Positions 47,099 to 57,317 of a stretch of 64,000 nt of DNA are shown here, in pieces (the first letter of the stretch is position 1; each line of letters begins with the position of its first letter). The notes beneath the pieces were generated by a model. It was not told where the DNA came from. It did no database searches and worked only from the letters and a program-made list of their open reading frames with translations. Where the stretch lies: the IMG/VR virus record IMGVR_UViG_3300000176_000008, positions 1-64,000 of that record. One strand, given 5' to 3'. The stretch is from a virus. Both the position numbers and the translations under genes were made by a program.

Positions 47099-47401
47099 AT
47101 GTCAGTACCTTATTCTAAATATAGTCCATATTATAGTACTGATCAAACCAGTGGTTATTTAGACATATGGAAAGCTCCGGGTATTCCGGCCTTGGCCAAT
47201 GATATCCTATTCACCGTGACTAAGAGTTATGAATATAGACCCGATCTGTTGGCCTATGATCTCTACGGAGAAGTAGGATTGTGGTGGGTATTTGCTGTGA
47301 GAAATTTAAACACCATACAAGATCCTATATTTGATTTGCAGGCAGGTACTAAAATATATCTGCCACAATTAACTACACTTAGATCTGCATTAGGAATTTA
47401 A
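47099..47401 (+). CDS. 53: Baseplate wedge protein, gp53-like (100 aa)
   Basis: I choose the ATG at 47099, right after the upstream TAA (TAATATG) and behind GGGAGTG. The longer frame adds eight residues with no SD. The sequence has I-L-F-T-V-T-K-S-Y-E-Y-R-P-D-L-L-A-Y-D-L-Y-G and L-W-W-V-F-A-V-R-N-L-N, matching the conserved core of gp53 (R-P-D-x-x-A-Y-x-L-Y-G-x-x-x-L-x-W-V). A LysM-like end (D-L-Q-A-G-T-K-I-Y-L-P) follows. T4 gp53 is 196 residues, so this is a short version. Confidence 0.68.
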   Translation: MSVPYSKYSPYYSTDQTSGYLDIWKAPGIPALANDILFTVTKSYEYRPDLLAYDLYGEVGLWWVFAVRNLNTIQDPIFDLQAGTKIYLPQLTTLRSALGI

Positions 47402-47402
47402 T

Positions 47403-50400
47403 ATGGGATTTTTTTCCAGCCTGCTTAATAATAGTTCGAGTGTAGAAAATAAAACAGCCAAAGTATCTACTGCTACATCTATAGTGTCGCCGCCTACACC
47501 GTCTGATTCTAAAAATCCCGATGTTGTTCAAGGCACTGAAAAAAATGTATTGAATAATTTTAGATCTTCGACCTATATTTTTACATTGGCAGCATTAGAT
47601 TCTCAAGAAGTTAATGATCCTGATGCATATAGATCTAAGCCATTAAAATATGTTATTTTAAAATCGGGTGGGAAAGGTACTGCAGGCATTAGTAATAAAA
47701 TTGTTCCTGTAGAAAGAACATATCAAGAACAATCAGAAACAACTACATCTGATGTTAAGACAGGTAAAGTTAAATCGGTATCTACTTCTACAACAAATAA
47801 AACTTGGTCAGATGCCAGCGGCGGTGCATTAGTTGACGGATTTAATAAAGACAGTCCTGGAAGGTTCGATATGTTTATCGATAATCTAGAGATTGAAAGT
47901 CTAATGTCAAGTAATGAAAAAGCACCATCTAGTCAACCGACCGGTATTAAATTTGATGTGGTTGAGCCATATAGTATCAATGGATTTATTGAAGCACTAC
48001 AGGTTGCTTCAGTTGCTGCTGGATATCCTACATACACCCAAGCTAGTTTTTTATTAAAGATGCAGTTTGCAGGGTATCCCGATGGAGATGGACTGCCGGC
48101 AGTTGTTCCAGAAATAGATCATGCTACAAGATATTATGTAATTAGATTTACAGGTGTTGATGTATCCATTGACGAAAAAGGTACAATGTATAAATGTTCG
48201 GCAATTCCATTCAATGAACAGGCATTTGGTAATATAGGAACATTAAAAAAATCTACTAAAATGACAGGTAAAACAGTTTATGAGATTTTAACCAATCTTA
48301 TGGATAAGATGACAACTCAGGTTGCTGAAGATGATAAAAAAAGTAAAAATGGCGACCAAAGTGTTCACGACGAGTATAAAATAAAATTTCCTACTTTTGA
48401 TTCTACCAACGGATTTGTTGGCGGCGACTCGGCGGGTACTAGTAATGATTTCGGTAAATCAGAGATTACTGATCTAAGTTACAATAACAATTATGTAATG
48501 CCCGACCCTGCAAAGACTACACAGCCCAATGCAACACAGGCCAAGGGACAAACCAAACCTACACCCGAACAAAATGCCAAAGCACCGGCATCTTTTAAAA
48601 TATCGCCAACAACTGGACCTACGGCACAATTTGCAGAAGGTGTTGGTTTACTAGATTGTATTAATGCAATTCTTACAGATTGTAAAAAATCAAGAGATAT
48701 TATTAAAAAATTAAGCACAGAAACTAAAGATGGTAAAGTAGCTCCTGTTCCTGGCCTAATAGATGAATATGGAATGATAGACTATTTTTTAGTCAAAGCA
48801 GAAATTACAAATAAAAATAAAATAAATCCCGACACAAGAAAACCTTATCAAATTTATACATTTGTTGTCACACCTTACAAAGTTCATTACTCTCGAATTC
48901 CAAGATACGGAAATCCTATTGAAGATGAATCAAAATTAAAAAAATATAGTATTCGTGAATACAATTATATCTACACAGGGAAAAATGTTGATCTTTTAAG
49001 TTTTAAATTAAATTTTAACACACTATTCTTTGAAGCTATTCCGTCGGCAATGGGTCAAGACCAGGGCCCTCCATCGCGAGATGCGATTTCAAAGACAAAT
49101 CAAACTGCTCCTAAATCTAATCCCGATTCAGTAACCATTGCAAAGAATAATCCTATAGGAACGGGTTCTGTACAAACTACACCAGATAATACACAGGTGA
49201 ATAAAAATTCTGGAACAACACGACAAGATGATCCCTATCTTGTACTAGCTAGAAATATGCACAATGCTATTGTTAATTCTACCAGCGGTATGTTAACAGG
49301 AGAAGTGGATATACTAGGAGATCCATTTTTCCTAGTAACAGGTGGTATAGGCAACTACAACCCCAAACCTGCAAGTTCTACTAATCCTCAGGTAACTGAA
49401 AATGGAGAAGCTAATCACAATCAAGGTGAAGTTTGGGTTACTCTAAAGTTTAGAAATCCGATTGATATAGATCCTACCACTGGAAAATATAATTTTGATC
49501 CTAGACTAGTTCCTTTTAGCGGAGTCTATCGAATTCTTAAAGTAGTTTCTACTTTCAAAGACGGTGTGTTTAAACAGAAATTAGATATTCTTCGAGTACC
49601 CGGTCAATTATTAGATAGTAGTTTACCTCCAACAAACCCTGCTACGGTAATGACCAGCGAACCAAATCCTCTAGATCAAAAGCAAGAAGATACTTCTCCA
49701 CCGGATAAAGTTGTTAGCGATACTTCGGAACAATCTAGCAATCGTCCTGATACTTTTAATCTGTTAAATCAACAAGATCGTGGACTACCTAGTCCCGGCT
49801 TACCCGGACAATTAAGCAATTTTACCAATGCATCTGGAGGGCTCGGCGGTACTACTAATGCTTTGCTAACACAGGTCAGCGGTGCAACTCCTAACCTTGC
49901 TGGCATAGGAAGATCTGCTACACAGATATATGGTGGTGTAATACCCGGCGGAATCAATCAGTCTGCTCTAGGAATACCATTGCAGGCATCGGGTATTGCA
50001 TCCCTGCAACAGAAAGCATTGGGGCCTGCAGCACTATTAAATCAAGTTTCAAATACTTTAAGAGCAGGCGGTATTAGCGCACCTACCTTACAACTAGCAA
50101 ATTCAATTGTGTCTCAGGCTAGCAATATTATTAATCAGGTCAGTGTACCTGGTTCAGGAATAGGTAAAGGAGCATTTGTGTCATACACTCCTGCTACGCC
50201 GGTTAGTACCTTAATTGCTGCAGGCGGCACTATTACTGCTCAAGATGTTATTGCACAGAATTCAACAATGCCTACAAATATTACTGCAATCTCAGGCGCC
50301 GCCAAAGGCCTGGGTATTAATGCTATATCTGCAGTGGCTAATTTAGGACCAGCTAGTGCTATCTTATCCGGTGGTGCTCAATGTATTCCTACAAAAGCAG

Positions 50401-51062
50401 GATTAACATCTGCAGCGGATCCTTTGGCAATTGCTGTAAGACTTGGAGTTAATCCGTCTCAGATTGCAGGTTTAAGTTCAAATCTACAGAGCAAAGTTTT
50501 ATCGCAGTTTGCTAGTATTGCAAATAATGTGCCTGTTAATACTAATTTGTCACAAACCGCAGCACAAGGTGTAAACTTAAATTCTTTATCTCCCTCGGGT
50601 CTAGCAGCGCTGCCGGCGACTTCTCCCTATACTACAGCACCTGACCCCCAACCTGATACGCAGTATATTAATTATGTTGCTCAAACAGGCGGTAAAATGG
50701 CCTTAGCTAGATCCTATGCTGTAAATGATGTTTTGGCTATACCACAGTCTGAATTACCTCCTAGTGCAGTAACCGCAGCATTATCTTCAGTGCCTGCAGC
50801 TATTAAAAATCCTCTAGGGTCTTTGACTAATTTACCCGGAGTTAATATTGCTGCCAATGCTGGTCGCTTATTTTCTGCGGCTTCTCAACTATCATCTCTC
50901 ACCGGGAATGTTGATGCTGTAGAAACTAAACAGAGTCTTGTAAATTCTTCTCTAGGATCAATGATCAATAACGGGGGCAATCTAACTAAATCTGTTACTT
51001 CGCAGTTTGGTAGCCTGGGTGCAGCTTCAAACCCGCTAGATAAAATAATGTTAAATCGATAA
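47403..51062 (+). CDS. Large baseplate hub protein (1219 aa), gp27 position
   Basis: It lies immediately before gp5, where a hub subunit is expected. The N-terminal ~730 residues have mixed beta-rich domains (F-D-M-F-I-D-N-L-E-I-E-S-L, Y-Y-V-I-R-F-T-G-V-D-V-S-I-D-E-K-G, K-Y-S-I-R-E-Y-N-Y-I-Y-T-G-K-N-V-D-L-L-S-F) and a G-V-Y-R-I-L-K-V-V-S-T-F-K-D-G-V-F-K-Q-K-L segment at about 700-720. Such features suit a hub that wraps the spike and contacts the tube. From about 740 onward it is Ala/Gly/Ser/Asn-rich with short N-x-x-x-S-x-L-x-x-G-G repeats, ending in G-S-L-G-A-A-S-N-P-L-D-K-I-M-L-N-R. T4 gp27 is 391 residues; no direct gp27 identity is visible to me. Confidence 0.6.
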   Translation: MGFFSSLLNNSSSVENKTAKVSTATSIVSPPTPSDSKNPDVVQGTEKNVLNNFRSSTYIFTLAALDSQEVNDPDAYRSKPLKYVILKSGGKGTAGISNKIVPVERTYQEQSETTTSDVKTGKVKSVSTSTTNKTWSDASGGALVDGFNKDSPGRFDMFIDNLEIESLMSSNEKAPSSQPTGIKFDVVEPYSINGFIEALQVASVAAGYPTYTQASFLLKMQFAGYPDGDGLPAVVPEIDHATRYYVIRFTGVDVSIDEKGTMYKCSAIPFNEQAFGNIGTLKKSTKMTGKTVYEILTNLMDKMTTQVAEDDKKSKNGDQSVHDEYKIKFPTFDSTNGFVGGDSAGTSNDFGKSEITDLSYNNNYVMPDPAKTTQPNATQAKGQTKPTPEQNAKAPASFKISPTTGPTAQFAEGVGLLDCINAILTDCKKSRDIIKKLSTETKDGKVAPVPGLIDEYGMIDYFLVKAEITNKNKINPDTRKPYQIYTFVVTPYKVHYSRIPRYGNPIEDESKLKKYSIREYNYIYTGKNVDLLSFKLNFNTLFFEAIPSAMGQDQGPPSRDAISKTNQTAPKSNPDSVTIAKNNPIGTGSVQTTPDNTQVNKNSGTTRQDDPYLVLARNMHNAIVNSTSGMLTGEVDILGDPFFLVTGGIGNYNPKPASSTNPQVTENGEANHNQGEVWVTLKFRNPIDIDPTTGKYNFDPRLVPFSGVYRILKVVSTFKDGVFKQKLDILRVPGQLLDSSLPPTNPATVMTSEPNPLDQKQEDTSPPDKVVSDTSEQSSNRPDTFNLLNQQDRGLPSPGLPGQLSNFTNASGGLGGTTNALLTQVSGATPNLAGIGRSATQIYGGVIPGGINQSALGIPLQASGIASLQQKALGPAALLNQVSNTLRAGGISAPTLQLANSIVSQASNIINQVSVPGSGIGKGAFVSYTPATPVSTLIAAGGTITAQDVIAQNSTMPTNITAISGAAKGLGINAISAVANLGPASAILSGGAQCIPTKAGLTSAADPLAIAVRLGVNPSQIAGLSSNLQSKVLSQFASIANNVPVNTNLSQTAAQGVNLNSLSPSGLAALPATSPYTTAPDPQPDTQYINYVAQTGGKMALARSYAVNDVLAIPQSELPPSAVTAALSSVPAAIKNPLGSLTNLPGVNIAANAGRLFSAASQLSSLTGNVDAVETKQSLVNSSLGSMINNGGNLTKSVTSQFGSLGAASNPLDKIMLNR

Positions 51063-51074
51063 GGTGTATTATAA

Positions 51075-53417
51075 ATGGCAATAGATAAAAGAAAACGAGG
51101 AGCTCTTCCGACACCGGGGCCCTTTGTTGCAGAAATTACCAATCATCTAGATACTACCTATATGGGTATGCTAGAAGTTGCTCTTATTAAAAATATTCAA
51201 AATCCTATACAGGACCAGGGTAATACCTACATCGTTAGATATCTAAGTCCTTTTTCGGGGAATACCAGTCCTAGATTTGAGGGTAATAATGCCAGCAATT
51301 TTAACGATGTTCAAAAGAGCTATGGTATGTGGATGATCCCACCGGATGTAGGTACTCGTGTTTTAGTTATATTTGTCGACGGTGATCCTAATCAAGGATA
51401 CTGGATAGGGTGTATACAGGACATGTTCCAAAATCACATGGTCCCGGGTATTGCTGCAAGCCAGTATACTTCAATGACCCAAGAACAATTTAACAGATAT
51501 GGTACAACTTATTTGCCTGTTGCTGAATATAATAAAACTGTAGCAGATCAGAATTCCTTGAATCCTAACACGATGAAAAAGCCAATACATCCTTTTGCAG
51601 ATAGATTGTTGGCACAAGGATTATTGTTAGACACAATACGAGGTGTTACAACTACAAGTGCTCGCAGAGAAGTACCTAGTCAGGTATTTGGTATCAGTAC
51701 ACCTGGTCCGTTAGATACTAGTCCTGGAGCTAAGACAGGAAAGATTGGCTATGATGCAGGTATAGATGCTCCTGTGAGCAGGCTAGGTGGCAGTACATTT
51801 GTAATGGATGATGGGGATATCAACGGACAAAATGAATTGGTAAGAATTCGTACTAGAACAGGTCATCAAATACTTTTACATAATTCTAGCGACTTAATCT
51901 ACATTGCTAACAGCAAAGGTACTGCTTGGTTAGAAATGACCAGCAACGGTAAAATAGATATCTACGCCAAAGACAGCGTTAGCATACATAGCGAAGCTGA
52001 TTTTAACTTTAGAGCAGATAGAGATATCAACTTAGAAGCGGGTAGAAATATTAATGTTCGTGCTGTGGGAAATATGGAAACTAATGTTACTGGTTATTAT
52101 TTCCTATTAGTAGACGACTACGGCAAAATAGCTATTAGAAACGATCTTGACCACACCGTCGGCGGAACTGTTAGAAATACTGTTGCTCAAGACTTAAACT
52201 TTTCTGTAGTAAAAGATTTAAAAATTACCACCGGTCACGAAGTAAATGTTATTTCTGGAGAAAATTTTAAGATAGGTTCGGGTGGTAATTTTAGTATTGA
52301 TGCTAATGGCAATATAATACAGACCGGTTCTAAGATTCATATGAATGGGCCTGCTGCACCTGCACCTAATACAGCAGATGCTGCTACACTACCACCACCG
52401 TTGTCTATCTTTAGTTTACCTAATCGAAATCCTGCAACCAGCTGGGCTTTAAAAAGTAACAAATATAAAACTACAGATATTAAATCTATAATGCAGCGTG
52501 TACCTACACACGAGCCGTGGGACCAACACGAAAATATTAATCCCAGTCAATTTAGTTCTACAGCAACTGATGTTACACTACAAACAACTCCTACATCACC
52601 AAGGGCTGCTGCAGGAGTACCGCCGAGTCCTGATGCAGGAATTCAACCGCCTGCTAATACTCCTGATGTTATACCGGATACCTGCGATCCTAAGTATGCT
52701 AAAGATATCAATGCTCCTGCAAGCCAGGCAGGTATTAGTGCTCTTAAGGCCGCCGCCTCACAACTAGGATTAACATCTCCTTATGCTGTTGCTAGTTTGT
52801 TGGGTATTGCTGGTGGAGAAAGCCGTTGGAAAGTGGTTACGGAAAGTTTTAACTACACATCAGCAGCCAGATTGTTACAGGTATTTCCAACGGTGTTTAA
52901 AGGCGACCAATCATTGGCTCAACAATATGTTGGCAATCCTAACAATAGCCTGCCTGAATTTTTATACGGATCTAATACTGCCAAAGGCAAAGGCTTGGGC
53001 AATACACAATCGGGAGATGGCAGTGCATTTATCGGTCGCGGATTTATACAGCTAACTGGCCGAGCAAATTATGCCAAGTATAGTCAGTTGATGTATAAAA
53101 AAGGATTAGTGTCTAGTCCTACAGCATTGACCGATAAACCTGACATGTTGTCGGACCCAACTATTGCTGCTCAGGTCAGTGTGCTATATTTCTTAGATCG
53201 TGTTAAGGTTGCACAAACTGATGCTGGTTATTTTGAAGCAGCTTGCCAAGCAGTGGGGTTCAATACTCCCGACATACACGCTACAAAATTAGGATTCTAT
53301 CAATGTTTCTTAGGACAACTGCAACCTAGCAGTAGTACTCCTTCAAATGCTGTCAAAACAGGTACTGGTGGTATCTTAACCGATAGCCAAGGACACCCAG
53401 TAACTACAGGACAATAA
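51075..53417 (+). CDS. 5: Baseplate hub spike gp5 with C-terminal GH19-type lysin
   Basis: The N-terminal OB-fold region (about 15-125: F-V-A-E-I-T-N-H-L-D, V-R-Y-L-S-P-F-S-G, P-P-D-V-G-T-R-V-L-V-I-F-V-D-G-D-P-N-Q-G-Y-W-I-G) matches T4 gp5. A triple-stranded beta-helix stem of V/I-alternating strands lies at about 290-430 (S-V-S-I-H-S-E-A-D-F-N-F-R-A-D-R-D-I-N-L-E-A). A Pro/Ala/Thr linker leads to a GH19 chitinase/endolysin-like domain (about 555-750). That domain has G-I-A-G-G-E-S-R-W (E582), E590 in T-E-S-F-N-Y, L-Q-V-F-P-T-V-F and G-R-G-F-I-Q-L-T-G-R-A-N-Y. In T4 the lysozyme is inserted between OB fold and helix; here it is at the end and of another family. Confidence 0.88.
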   Translation: MAIDKRKRGALPTPGPFVAEITNHLDTTYMGMLEVALIKNIQNPIQDQGNTYIVRYLSPFSGNTSPRFEGNNASNFNDVQKSYGMWMIPPDVGTRVLVIFVDGDPNQGYWIGCIQDMFQNHMVPGIAASQYTSMTQEQFNRYGTTYLPVAEYNKTVADQNSLNPNTMKKPIHPFADRLLAQGLLLDTIRGVTTTSARREVPSQVFGISTPGPLDTSPGAKTGKIGYDAGIDAPVSRLGGSTFVMDDGDINGQNELVRIRTRTGHQILLHNSSDLIYIANSKGTAWLEMTSNGKIDIYAKDSVSIHSEADFNFRADRDINLEAGRNINVRAVGNMETNVTGYYFLLVDDYGKIAIRNDLDHTVGGTVRNTVAQDLNFSVVKDLKITTGHEVNVISGENFKIGSGGNFSIDANGNIIQTGSKIHMNGPAAPAPNTADAATLPPPLSIFSLPNRNPATSWALKSNKYKTTDIKSIMQRVPTHEPWDQHENINPSQFSSTATDVTLQTTPTSPRAAAGVPPSPDAGIQPPANTPDVIPDTCDPKYAKDINAPASQAGISALKAAASQLGLTSPYAVASLLGIAGGESRWKVVTESFNYTSAARLLQVFPTVFKGDQSLAQQYVGNPNNSLPEFLYGSNTAKGKGLGNTQSGDGSAFIGRGFIQLTGRANYAKYSQLMYKKGLVSSPTALTDKPDMLSDPTIAAQVSVLYFLDRVKVAQTDAGYFEAACQAVGFNTPDIHATKLGFYQCFLGQLQPSSSTPSNAVKTGTGGILTDSQGHPVTTGQ

Positions 53418-53427
53418 ATATTATATC

Positions 53428-53871
53428 ATGCCATACAAGTCAATTGAAATATCTAATGCTAATGCAGTACAACAGCAGGTAACTAAAACCAGTCAGTTTT
53501 ATGTTGGCTTCAGCACACAAAATCCTGCCAATACTACATCAAAGCTCTTTGACCTTGATTTGATTGCACAGGATATCTTAAATCAATTCAATACTCGAAA
53601 AGGCGAAAGGGTGATGAAGCCTGCCTTTGGTAGTATTATCTGGGATGCTATAATGGAACCAATGACTCCTCAATTACGAGAAGCATTGAATCAAGATATT
53701 AAAACTATCTGCACTAGCGATCCTAGAGCTACTCCAACACAAATTAAATTAACAGAGTATAATACTGGATATATCATAGAAGTAACTCTCGTGCTCAATG
53801 GTACTGACCAGTCTACTAATTTAAAACTAACCTTTGATCAAAACATTGGTTTAACGGTACAGCAACAATAA
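53428..53871 (+). CDS. 25: Baseplate wedge protein gp25
   Basis: The gp25/lysozyme-like baseplate family initiates sheath assembly. The diagnostic region reads D-I-L-N-Q-F-N-T-R-K-G-E-R-V-M-K-P-A-F-G-S-I-I-W-D, followed by E-P-M-T-P-Q-L-R-E and a beta-rich end. Length 147 residues (T4, 132). It starts 10 bases after gp5. No clear SD is seen before the ATG; coupling to gp5 translation is likely. Confidence 0.93.
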   Translation: MPYKSIEISNANAVQQQVTKTSQFYVGFSTQNPANTTSKLFDLDLIAQDILNQFNTRKGERVMKPAFGSIIWDAIMEPMTPQLREALNQDIKTICTSDPRATPTQIKLTEYNTGYIIEVTLVLNGTDQSTNLKLTFDQNIGLTVQQQ

Positions 53872-53891
53872 TGTACCAAGTTTATGCATAC

Positions 53892-53899
53892 AATAAATA
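53892..53899 (+). promoter_or_regulatory. Candidate late promoter (AATAAATA) before gp6
   Basis: AATAAATA in CAATAAATACGG, 17 bases upstream of the gp6 ATG, lies in the 45-base gap after gp25. It is consistent with NATAAATA but gives a short leader. Confidence 0.42.
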
Positions 53900-53916
53900 C
53901 GGTATAGAGCAATAAT

Positions 53917-56900
53917 ATGACCATTCCAGCAACAAACTCACAGCTACTAGTTACAGAAGATTGGACCAAAATATATCAATCCTTTCGTAACGCAGACTTT
54001 CAAAGTTACGATTTTGACACTATTCGTCGTATTTTAATTTCTTATCTACAAGAAAACTATCCCGAAGATTTTAATGACTTCATTGATAGCAGTGAATATA
54101 TTGCTCTAGTCGATCTTATTGCCTATATGGGGCAAAATTTAAGTTTCCGTATTGACTTAAATGCCCGTGAAAATTTCTTAGAAACTGCCCAACGTCGAGA
54201 TAGCATACTACGTTTGGCTCAACTAGTTGGTTATGTTCCTAAGCGGAATATTCCTGCTAGTGGATTGTTAAAGATAACCAGTGTTTCTACTACAGAAAAT
54301 GTCATTGATGCAACGGGAGTTAATCTCGCCAATGTTAGTGTTGCATGGAACGATCCTTCAAATACTAATTGGTACCAACAATTTATTGCGGTTATGAACG
54401 CGGCCATGCCCGGGTCTACAGCATTTGGTGTACCTAATGATCGTAATGAAAATTTAAACGGAATTTATACAGAACAATATCTGATCAATAGTTCTAATGT
54501 TGATGTACCTGCTTATAGTTTTAGCCAAAACATAAATGGTACCTATATGAATTTTGAAATTGTACCTGCTACATTTTCTGGCAAAGATTTTATATATGAA
54601 TCTGCCCCTGCCCCTAGAACTGCAGTGAGCCTCATTTATCAAAATGATAATCAAGGTTCTGGTAGTGCAAACACCGGCTTCTTTGCATTTTTCAAACAAG
54701 GTGCTTTAGCCTTGAGCAATTTTACAATTAATAATCCAGTACCTGATGAAATTATTGGTATCAATGTCAGTGGTATTAATAATACTGATGTTTGGCTATG
54801 GCAATTAAATGCAGACGGTACATATCCGTCTGCACCTTGGACACAGGTTCCTAATGTCATCGGTAATAATGTTATCTATAATAGTCTTAAACAAAATGTT
54901 AGAAATGTATATAGTGTGACTAACAGAGATACGGATCAGATAGATTTAAATTTTGCCGACGGTAGTTTTGGAAATTTACCTAAAGGGCAGTTTGTTTTAT
55001 ACTATAGACAAAGTAACGGTCTTGTATATTCTATCACTCCCCAACAAATGAGCGGTATAAGCGTTGATATTCCTTATATTAACAAAGCAGGACAACCTAA
55101 CAAATTAACATTAACACTAGGTCTTCAATATACCGTTAATAATAGTGCGGCCACTGAAACTAATGCTAGTATTCAACAAAATGCCCCTCAAAACTATTAT
55201 CTACAGAACCGTATGGTCACTGCTGAGGATTATAATATTGCTCCACTGACAGTTACCAGTAATGTATTGAAAGTTAAAAGCGTTGCTCGAGTTTCTAGCG
55301 GAGTAAGCAAATACTTTGAATTAAGTGATGTTAGTGGAAAATACAGCTCTACTAATATATTTGCTGACGACGGAGTATTATATAAAAATATCTCTCAAAA
55401 TAGTTTTGAATTTTCTTTTATCAGCAATAATCAAATTTTTACTGCTATAAAAAAACACCTAGAACCTATTATTGCTAGTAGATCTTTATTGTCTTTCTAT
55501 TTAGATCAATACAGAAAATCCAGCTATGCAATTACTGCCAGCGGATATACTTGGAATCTAACTAATGCTGTTGCAGGTCAAAGTCGCGGTTATTTTAAAG
55601 CCGGCACTACTCCTCAACCTGTAGGATCGAGTGCCTATGCTCCTTTATCTTATATAACTGCCGGATCGATGATTAAGTTTGTTCCACCGGCTGGTAGTTA
55701 CTTTTTACCTAACGGAAAAATAACATCGATTCAATCGAGTAAAACTGTTAGCTATATGTGGACCACAGTATTGCAGGTAATAGGAGACGGTGCTAATAAC
55801 GGCCTGGGAAATCTAAATGACGGAACTGGTCCTGTTATTTTCAGCAATAATATAGGTAATGGTGCTGTTCCAACAGAAATTATTCCGGCATTTATTAGTT
55901 CTTTTTCTTATTCGTTTGAATCAGATATTGTAAATTTATGCTTGACTCAAACTAACTTTGGTTTAAGTTTTGATGTTGTTAATAGAACCTGGAATGTTAT
56001 TCTAGATACTAATTTAAACCTAGCTGATTCGTTTAGTCTCACTAATCAAAATGATGATACTAATACAAATAAAGATTCAAGCTGGTTAGTGGCATTTACC
56101 TGGACAGGAATTTCTTATAAAGTATTGTATAGAACCTGCAACTATATATTTGAAAGTATAAAACAAACTGGATTTATGGTAGATTCTGCTAGTGTAAATT
56201 TTGACTATACCAATAATTCTGTTGTTAAAGATCAAATTGACGTATTATCAGTAAATGCTGCTCCTAACACTAGCTCGGCACTTGGTGTTGATTATAAATG
56301 GCAAATTGATGACTCGATTGTCGAGTCTGACGGTTATGTTGATCCTAGCAAAGTATTGGTTAGTTTCTATACCTACGAAGGATCAGGCACTGTTAGTGAA
56401 ATGACCAATCCTGATACATTTAATAATATTGTAGGCAGCATCAATACAGGTACTTCGGATTCTTATGTAATGTTTGAACTAGGATCCGACGGCTTAACAT
56501 ATAACTTATTAGACAGTTCGTTGTATATTGTTTATAACACAGAACAAGATGCATTAAACGCAGGTCTTGATAGTGATTATCTATATTATATAGTCAATGA
56601 CGGTGCAGTAAAAAATGTAAGTGCTAACGGATTGCAATTGGTTTATAACCCTAATTATCTATGTTATGCCGGTCGTAGTGGATTGAAATTCCAGTATCAA
56701 CATAACACTGGTCAAGATTACAGAATTGATCCTAGTAAGAGTAATATCATTGATGTTTACATGTTGACTACAGCCTATGATACTGCATTTAGAAACTGGT
56801 TATCTACAGGCAACGGAACCCAACCTTTACCGCCTACTAGTCAAAGTCTTGCATCAAACTACTCCAGTGACTTAGAACCTATTAAAACAATCAGCGACGA

Positions 56901-57315
56901 GATCATTTACCAACCGGTAACATATAAAGTTCTATTTGGCAGTTCTGCTCCTGCTAGTTTGCAAGGTACTTTTAAAGCTGTTCAATCAGCTTCTAGCACA
57001 AAGAGTCAGAATGAAATTATTGCTAGTATTTTATCTGCAATCAATCAATTCTTTGCATTAGAAAATTGGGACTTTGGTCAGAGTTTTTACTTCAGTGAAT
57101 TATCTGCTTATGTTATGAACTTGTTAACACCTGATATTACTAACTTTGTTATTGTACCTACTGTTAATAACTTTGGAAGTTTATATGAAGTTGCTTGTCA
57201 AAGTAACGAAATTTTTATAAGTGGAGCAACTGCTGCTGATATAAAAGTTATATCAGCTATTACTGCCAGCCAATTGAATACTACTTCTATTATAACCAAC
57301 GCTAATAATTCTTAA
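53917..57315 (+). CDS. 6: Baseplate wedge protein gp6
   Basis: Gp6 forms the continuous ring of the T4-type baseplate. The N terminus has W-T-K-I-Y-Q-S-F-R-N-A-D-F-Q-S-Y-D-F-D-T-I-R-R-I and Y-P-E-D-F-N-D-F-I-D-S-S-E-Y-I-A-L-V-D-L-I-A-Y-M-G-Q-N-L-S-F-R-I-D-L-N-A-R-E-N-F-L-E-T-A, diagnostic for gp6. A further conserved segment (V-T-A-E-D-Y-N) occurs near residue 430. At 1132 residues it is much longer than T4 gp6 (660), with extra beta-rich domains in the C-terminal half. It is followed two bases later by the next gene. Confidence 0.93.
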   Translation: MTIPATNSQLLVTEDWTKIYQSFRNADFQSYDFDTIRRILISYLQENYPEDFNDFIDSSEYIALVDLIAYMGQNLSFRIDLNARENFLETAQRRDSILRLAQLVGYVPKRNIPASGLLKITSVSTTENVIDATGVNLANVSVAWNDPSNTNWYQQFIAVMNAAMPGSTAFGVPNDRNENLNGIYTEQYLINSSNVDVPAYSFSQNINGTYMNFEIVPATFSGKDFIYESAPAPRTAVSLIYQNDNQGSGSANTGFFAFFKQGALALSNFTINNPVPDEIIGINVSGINNTDVWLWQLNADGTYPSAPWTQVPNVIGNNVIYNSLKQNVRNVYSVTNRDTDQIDLNFADGSFGNLPKGQFVLYYRQSNGLVYSITPQQMSGISVDIPYINKAGQPNKLTLTLGLQYTVNNSAATETNASIQQNAPQNYYLQNRMVTAEDYNIAPLTVTSNVLKVKSVARVSSGVSKYFELSDVSGKYSSTNIFADDGVLYKNISQNSFEFSFISNNQIFTAIKKHLEPIIASRSLLSFYLDQYRKSSYAITASGYTWNLTNAVAGQSRGYFKAGTTPQPVGSSAYAPLSYITAGSMIKFVPPAGSYFLPNGKITSIQSSKTVSYMWTTVLQVIGDGANNGLGNLNDGTGPVIFSNNIGNGAVPTEIIPAFISSFSYSFESDIVNLCLTQTNFGLSFDVVNRTWNVILDTNLNLADSFSLTNQNDDTNTNKDSSWLVAFTWTGISYKVLYRTCNYIFESIKQTGFMVDSASVNFDYTNNSVVKDQIDVLSVNAAPNTSSALGVDYKWQIDDSIVESDGYVDPSKVLVSFYTYEGSGTVSEMTNPDTFNNIVGSINTGTSDSYVMFELGSDGLTYNLLDSSLYIVYNTEQDALNAGLDSDYLYYIVNDGAVKNVSANGLQLVYNPNYLCYAGRSGLKFQYQHNTGQDYRIDPSKSNIIDVYMLTTAYDTAFRNWLSTGNGTQPLPPTSQSLASNYSSDLEPIKTISDEIIYQPVTYKVLFGSSAPASLQGTFKAVQSASSTKSQNEIIASILSAINQFFALENWDFGQSFYFSELSAYVMNLLTPDITNFVIVPTVNNFGSLYEVACQSNEIFISGATAADIKVISAITASQLNTTSIITNANNS

Positions 57316-57317
57316 TA

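Noticed and set aside
53413-53420. AATAAATA before gp25
   Set aside because: It is formed by the gp5 stop codon and leaves only seven bases before the gp25 ATG, so no room for a leader.
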